Assembly (NCBI RefSeq): GCF_000283155.1
Contig: NW_004454171.1
Location: 10,461,674 to 10,525,673, forward strand
Direction: 5' to 3'
DNA: 64,000 nucleotides
Origin: Ceratotherium simum simum
Taxonomy: Eukaryota; Chordata; Mammalia; Perissodactyla; Rhinocerotidae
Part shown: one piece after another, positions 59,133-64,000 of the stretch
Position numbering within the stretch: position 1 is the first letter of the stretch
Layout: the number at the start of each line of letters is the position of its first letter
Program-made: the position numbers and the translations under genes
The notes under the pieces: generated by a model
What the model saw: the letters and a program-made list of their open reading frames with translations, nothing else
Told to the model about the DNA's origin: nothing
The model's database searches: none

Positions 59133-60865
59133 AATCCTTGTGTTTTCAGCCTTTTGGTTCCAATTCTAGCCCCTACTCTTATTCCTGCTTCATCAGCTAC
59201 ATTCACTGTTCCTGACAGGTCTCTGTATACCTATACATGAGTTTATATTTTGAAATACAAAAATATAATTGTTAACACATTCTTGTGCATTATAAAGACA
59301 ATAGCAACCAAAATGATGAATAAGCTGAAAGAGAGGGGAAAAACACAATGACTTCAAATGACAAAAAAATTTGAAATAGACACTTGCACATTACTTTGAG
59401 GGCAAAAGTGTTTAAGTTATTTCGACACTTTATGTTCTGCTTGTATCATCAACCACCCACTTGTTCTCTCTCAATCTATAAACCCTGGAGAGGGAAAAAC
59501 AATGATGAATCAAAACTTGCCCTGGATGAATACACATAAATGACGTAGTAAAGATACCAAAAAAATGAGGTGATAAATAAGGATTTTTCTCTTAGGAAAA
59601 AAAAGATATCAAGAAATAGAATTTAATTCTTGTATAATACAGTCAGTTAAAGCTTTCTAAATCAGCTAAGGGCTGTAGCTAAGCAACATGATTCTTCACT
59701 GTTCAAAAAGGGGGCTGCCAAGCATCAGTAGCCTCATTTCTCACTGAAAGCTTTGACAAGTTTCCACTATATTTTATATAATTGTAGCAGAGGGAGTGCC
59801 AGATTAGATCTGATTTGCTGTCATAATGGGATTTTTTCCCACATAAGCTAATGATGCAAAGCTATATTTAACCCCTAAAAAGTCACCCTCAGGCACGCAC
59901 TGTATATTCTGATTGCTTCTCATATCTAGAATTGGACAAGTAGCAATTTTTCTGCTACTGAAAACGACAAAAGCAAAGGTTTAATAGGTAGAGTTTTTTT
60001 TTTTTTCCTGATTGGCTCCATTATAAATTTAGCTACATATTCCAAATCTGTTCACTAATTTCATATTTCATCAGATGTTCTCTCACTGAATTGAAAAGAT
60101 CAAGAAAGTCTGGTACTTTGAGTTCACATCCACTGCTATATGCAAGTCAATCCCCTTACCCCAGCCTACTCTAGCCCAGCTGCATGTGCTATAGGTCTCC
60201 CACCTTTAAGCTCAGTCCCTCTCTAACTCTAGGCCACAGAGAAGTTTGGCAGCATTTTTGGTGTTCTGTCTTCAGCAATGGTCTAAGAGGTATTTATATA
60301 TTATCGTAAACGTAGTGGATCCCCTTGGTAATTCCTTGCAGTGAGCTGTAATCCTCCATATTCGCCTTTGTTTTATTCCTACATTCTGATTTGCATTCTA
60401 ATTCCCTACTGGGAATGGGTCCCTTCCCTTCCCTGCCCTCTTAGCTGATGCCCAGACAATGTGTCCAGCCCTTACCAACCTCTATCTAAGGAGGTGGATC
60501 TCATCCCTTAGGTCCTGTTTCAAACTAGACATTGCTACCATCCCAAGTCAATGCCGTACATTGAACCAAGAGCGCCACCACTGGCAAGAAACTTCTGCTG
60601 CTGCCACTCACCCGCCTACAAGATCAAACTCCTTAAATATTGATCCTAATCCAAATTTGTATGTGAGCTTGCCACACTCTCTTGGAAATTTGTTTTGGCC
60701 ACCTGAAAGCTAGGCCAGTTCTTCTTGATTGGTATACACCTAATTTCCCACATAAGTAAGACTCCAGCATGGCCCTTGGCTGAGCTCCCATGGGTAAAAC
60801 CACAAGACTAATAGCATCAGCCCATGGGCCACTACCAGTCAGTGATTTTCTTTCCAGACAACCAT
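59133..60865. other. unassigned; candidate conserved noncoding element 59690-59990; GC-richer block 60130-60850
   Basis: 59690-59990 lacks repeat identity and holds 'gtgccagattagatctgatt' and 'aagctaatgatgcaaagc'. 60130-60850 is GC-richer than its surroundings, with an octamer-like ATTTGCAT (60390-60397). It has no recognised family or exon. Confidence 0.4.
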
Positions 60866-60867
60866 TG

Positions 60868-61055
60868 ATCACCTTCCCATAGTTTAAATTCCTGAACTAT
60901 CACTTACTAGTTTTATGACCTTGGTCAAGTTACTTAAAATCACTCTAAGTCTTAATTTCCTCATCTAGAAAACAGGAATAACAACAGTATCTAACTCACA
61001 GGGTAATTAAGTATTAAATGAAAGTCTTGTTTATTATTAATAATTATTTTCTTAT
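60868..61055 (+). repeat. MIR SINE, forward
   Basis: 'ctatcacttactagttttat', 'gaccttggtcaagttactta', 'ctaagtcttaatttcctcat' and 'ctcacagggtaattaagtat' are MIR blocks in order. Confidence 0.82.
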
Positions 61056-61256
61056 ATAGAAATTGAAAAACAAACGTACCAATGGGACACTTTGCTTTAG
61101 GGGATCTCGTAGACTCTTCAGACTTGGGCTGAAGAAAAGAATTACTAACAAATATTATCAAAAGTACCTTTACCTACACCACTCATGAATAAGATCTTGT
61201 AAGGGTTCTTTTTTCTCAACATTTTATGTAGTCCATAAAGTTGATAAAGTAGAAAG

Positions 61257-61353
61257 CTACTACACATCTAGGCTATATGATAGTAATCTTATGGGACCAC
61301 CATCGTATATGCAGTCCATTGTTGACTGAAATGTCACTATGCGGCACATGGCT
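61257..61353 (+). mobile_element. MER2-like DNA transposon fragment
   Basis: 'tacacatctaggctatatga', then 'taatcttatgggaccaccat' and 'cgtatatgcagtccattgtt', ending 'atgcggcacatggct'. It is internally deleted and is the same family as the element at 14464, in opposite orientation. Confidence 0.78.
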
Positions 61354-61539
61354 ATACAAAACTTTAGGGTTGTTAAGAGGCATCCAGTCCAACTATATAG
61401 CCAATGTTGCAAGAAGTTTTTATGAGGCCTGCAAAATTTTGTCAAGTGGTATCTTTCACTGTTGAAAATACTAAAGCCTATAGCATCCTGGCAATGTGTG
61501 ATTGAACAACTCTGACATTCAAATTTATACTTTCCTGTT

Positions 61540-62450
61540 TAAAAAATATATACTCTCAATTTTTGAACAATTCTCATTGTTAAAAAGTTCCATTTACATT
61601 GAGCTAAACAGAGCCTTCTGTAGTTCCTGTTGGTTTACTGACAAATCACAGCCTAGCCCTTGGGTCCTTTAAAAAAAAGTATAAATATCCACATAATAGC
61701 TATTTTCATACTTGAAGAGTTGTCAGACCATCCATGCATGGGTCTTCTCTTCCCTGGAAAAACAGCCTCAATTTCTTTGATTCTTCAAAAAACAAGGTCT
61801 AAAAGTCCTTAGTAATTCCAATTTTCTCTTCTGAATAGGTTTCAATTTCTATATTGAATTTCAATTCAATATATCAAATATTTTGATGTGTATTCTATAT
61901 AGAATATTAAATATATGGAATGTATTCCATATATTCAATGTCTAAATTCCCTGTCACACTGTTTCAGGTATTTTCTGCTAAGTTTAACATACAACGAGAT
62001 GTGAACTTCCCAAGATCTAGAGAAAACCTAAAACTAAGTTGGCTTTTGCTATTGTTGTTTTGCAGCCACACCATACTGCTGACTCATATTGAACTTTCAA
62101 CTATTCTGCCAAATTTTGTTCACATGTCTTATAACTAAACCATATCATTCTTCCTGATGCTCAAAAAGATAGGTTTCTTGCTTCACATTCAGGATCTTAC
62201 CTTTGTTCCTATAAGTTTCATCTTGACAGAGATGTCCATTTCTCCAACTCAGCAATATCTTTCTAGTCTCTGATTTTTAATTTTTGATGAATTTGTTATT
62301 CTTAATTACTTGTCTCCTATATCATTATTCAAAGAACTTACGAACATTCTGACCAGCACAAGGCCCCAAATAAAACCCTATAACAAACTACAACCTTCAC
62401 TGCAATTTAACATCAATCCATTCAATCACTATGTATATCCTTAGACCAAA
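61540..62450 (-). repeat. ancient CR1/L3 LINE copy, reverse
   Basis: Plus-strand blocks match the rc of L3/CR1 ORF2 3' sequence in order: 'agttccatttacattgagct', 'ttttcatacttgaagagttg', 'tcttctcttccctggaaaaa', 'ttttgcagccacaccatact' then 'gctgactcatattgaact', 'atctttctagtctctgattt', and 'ttcaaagaacttacgaacat' followed by 'cacaaggccc'. Very eroded but long (about 0.9 kb). Confidence 0.7.
61851..61934. repeat. cluster of four AT-rich inverted repeats
   Basis: Perfect 10-bp arms with a 2-nt loop (61851-61860 / 61863-61872). A short hairpin 'atcaaa..tttgat' lies at about 61873-61887. A perfect 16-bp palindrome TATTCTATATAGAATA spans 61891-61906. Perfect 11-bp arms with a 2-nt spacer are at 61911-61921 / 61924-61934. 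It sits within the CR1/L3 copy, where the consensus I remember has no such sequence. Confidence 0.9.
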
Positions 62451-62694
62451 CACAAATCCAGAGCCTAAGGGAACTTTAATTCCTCTCTTCACTGAGAGAG
62501 ACACTGAATTTTCACAGAAATTACTTAACGTAATGCCTATGCACCATGTCTAAAGGGCAATATCCCATAATCTCTGCTACCCAATTCCCAAAGTTAAATG
62601 TAGTCTGTAATCAAAAACTTTCCATACACGCTCACTCCTAATCCTAAATGGAGTTATCTGGCTATATGTTTCCTAGAAAATAACAAGTATAAGA
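62451..62694. other. unassigned
   Basis: Nothing recognised. Confidence 0.45.
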
Positions 62695-62928
62695 TAGCAG
62701 TATAATAAAACATGTGCTCTGAAATCAGACAAATCTGGATTCTAATTCCAACTCTGCCAATTACTAATTATAGGCAAGTTATTTAACCTCTCTAGGCCTA
62801 GCTTTCTCATCAGCAAATGGGGACTATAAAGATAAAATTAATGCACATAAAACACATAGAACAAGGCACGTAGAACAATTCTTGACCAAAAGCAAGTGCT
62901 ACTAAATAGTTGCAGCCATTATATATAT
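62695..62928 (+). repeat. MIR SINE, near full length, forward
   Basis: 'catgtgctctgaaatcagac', 'ctggattctaattccaactc', 'ttatttaacctctctaggcc' and 'tcatcagcaaatggggacta' then 'gtagaacaattcttg' cover MIR end to end. Confidence 0.88.
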
Positions 62929-63555
62929 TAATATTAATAAGAAGTTTTAAGATGTTGATAACATCTTTTGAGTTGAAATAGGAGAGAAGTGAAACCCACC
63001 CACAGTCTTCACTCTGGATGCATCCACTTCCTACTGTAATCTTTGATTTTGGGGTTTTTGTTTGTTTGCATTAACAATCCTCACTGTGAGCCAAAAAGGA
63101 AAAAGGAGTCTCTAAATACAGCAGTGAATCTGCTACCTTCTCACGGACACTCTCAAGAGTCTTCAAACTGATACTCTCTCTCCATCCTCCTCTTCCCAGC
63201 TCCATAAAGTTCTAGATAGAGGCACCACTAACAATCAAAAGCTAGATAGACTTTTCTCTTGTGCCCTGTCTTTTAATCCACTCACTTTATACAAAAAGGG
63301 AGCTATCTTATACAAATCACTCTGCACCTAATTCCCATAGTTATAAATTTCACTTCTCAAAATTAAAAGGGCTCACTTTCAGGAAAAAAAAAAGTTGGCT
63401 GCTTCTTTTCAATTCTCTTTGGAATGTATCTACTAAATACATTCCAAAAAGGTTTTCTCACATAATGTTACTTTTCTCTATATCCCAGAATTCTTAGTAA
63501 TCCTTAAACTGAAGAACCTGCTTCTTTTCCTTAATATTTATCATGGACGTCATTC
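62929..63555. other. unassigned
   Basis: No gene or repeat recognised. Confidence 0.45.
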
Positions 63556-63559
63556 TATG

Positions 63560-64000
63560 TCAATGAATGAAGAATGATATTATCACTTTAAATAGTGTTG
63601 TATTTTTTGGCTGCATCATAATTTATTTAACCAGTTCTTTATTGTTGTGCATTTAAGATATTTCCAAATTTTTACTACAATACATAATACAATTATGGGT
63701 AGTCTGGTACATATATATTTATGCCGATTTCTGAATATTTCCTTAGATACATTAACCAAAGTAGAAGTAGGAAAAAAAGCACAGATGGAACAAAGAAGTA
63801 TGCACTTTTTAATGGTGATACATTTTTACCATGTTTCCAGAAAGTTTGATAACAATTTGCATCCCTACCAATAATGCATGAGAAGATCCATTTTGCTAAA
63901 TCCTCACCAACACTAAACACTATAAAATTTTTTTTCTGTTTGCCAGTCTAGTAGGTAAATTCCTGTACTTCTGGAAGATGCGTGAAGACTTGTCTTTTAT
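63560..64000 (-). mobile_element. old L1 (L1ME-type) 3' region, reverse, runs off the window
   Basis: 'ggctgcatcataatttattt', 'aaccagttctttattgttgt', 'gcatttaagatatttccaaa', 'gaaagtttgataacaatttg' and 'ccaacactaaacactat' are the rc of an old L1 ORF2 3' region. It is cut by the window end. Confidence 0.7.

Noticed and set aside
1..64000. Any novel enzyme, defence or biosynthetic system
   Set aside because: No coding region beyond decayed retroelement ORFs. Mammalian repeat content throughout and no CpG island, exon pair or splice-consistent open frame that I could support.

Overview
This is AT-rich, intron-like or intergenic nuclear DNA from a placental mammal. I find no protein-coding exon, tRNA, rRNA or other cellular gene that I can support. 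The best taxonomic marker is a tRNA-derived SINE present in 13 copies. Its head reads like GGGGCCGGCCCNGTGGC, and its tail carries the module 'gatgttagctcagggc..atcttcctca' in one or two copies. I know this as the ERE family of Perissodactyla (horses, rhinoceroses, tapirs). Several copies carry a body segment ('aactagaaggatgtgcaactac', 'tatctactggggc') that differs from the young horse ERE1 consensus as I remember it. I therefore lean towards a rhinoceros or tapir rather than a horse, at low confidence.

Layout. 1-9 kb: MIR and L2 remnants, three ERE insertion sites (one a tandem double), and 3 kb of unassigned DNA. 9-17 kb: a nested pile-up. It is an old full-length-type L1 (+) carrying an ERE, a younger L1 3' end and a MER2-like DNA element, followed by a second L1 fragment in inverted orientation (-) with its own ERE. 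17-31 kb: MIR, MER5A-like, L2 and MaLR-type LTR remnants, an L1 3' end (-) and an ERE. 31-36 kb: an old L1 (+) interrupted by a Charlie-type MITE, an LTR-like block and a Tigger-type element. 37-44 kb: an ancient CR1/L3 fragment, an MLT-type LTR and three EREs. 44.7-46.4 kb: a 5'-truncated L1 with a perfect 13-bp target duplication that splits an older L2. 48-52 kb: an L1 (-) that keeps ORF1 and the 3' end but lacks most of ORF2, then a HAL1-like ORF1-only element (+). 54-64 kb: three more EREs, a Charlie-type element, L2 and MIR pieces, a second CR1/L3 copy with a cluster of AT-rich palindromes, a second MER2-like fragment, and an L1 fragment running off the end.

Nothing here forms an operon or pathway. 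The open reading frames are chance or decayed L1 ORF1/ORF2 sequence. What can be read is insertion history. EREs and L1s land at A-rich L1-endonuclease sites, reuse the same sites, and supply tails that grow into microsatellites. The most notable case is two EREs inserted in the same orientation at the same nucleotide position of two separate L1 copies. I did not find a new enzymatic or defence system. Family names come from remembered consensus sequences, not from a search, so subfamily names should be treated as provisional.
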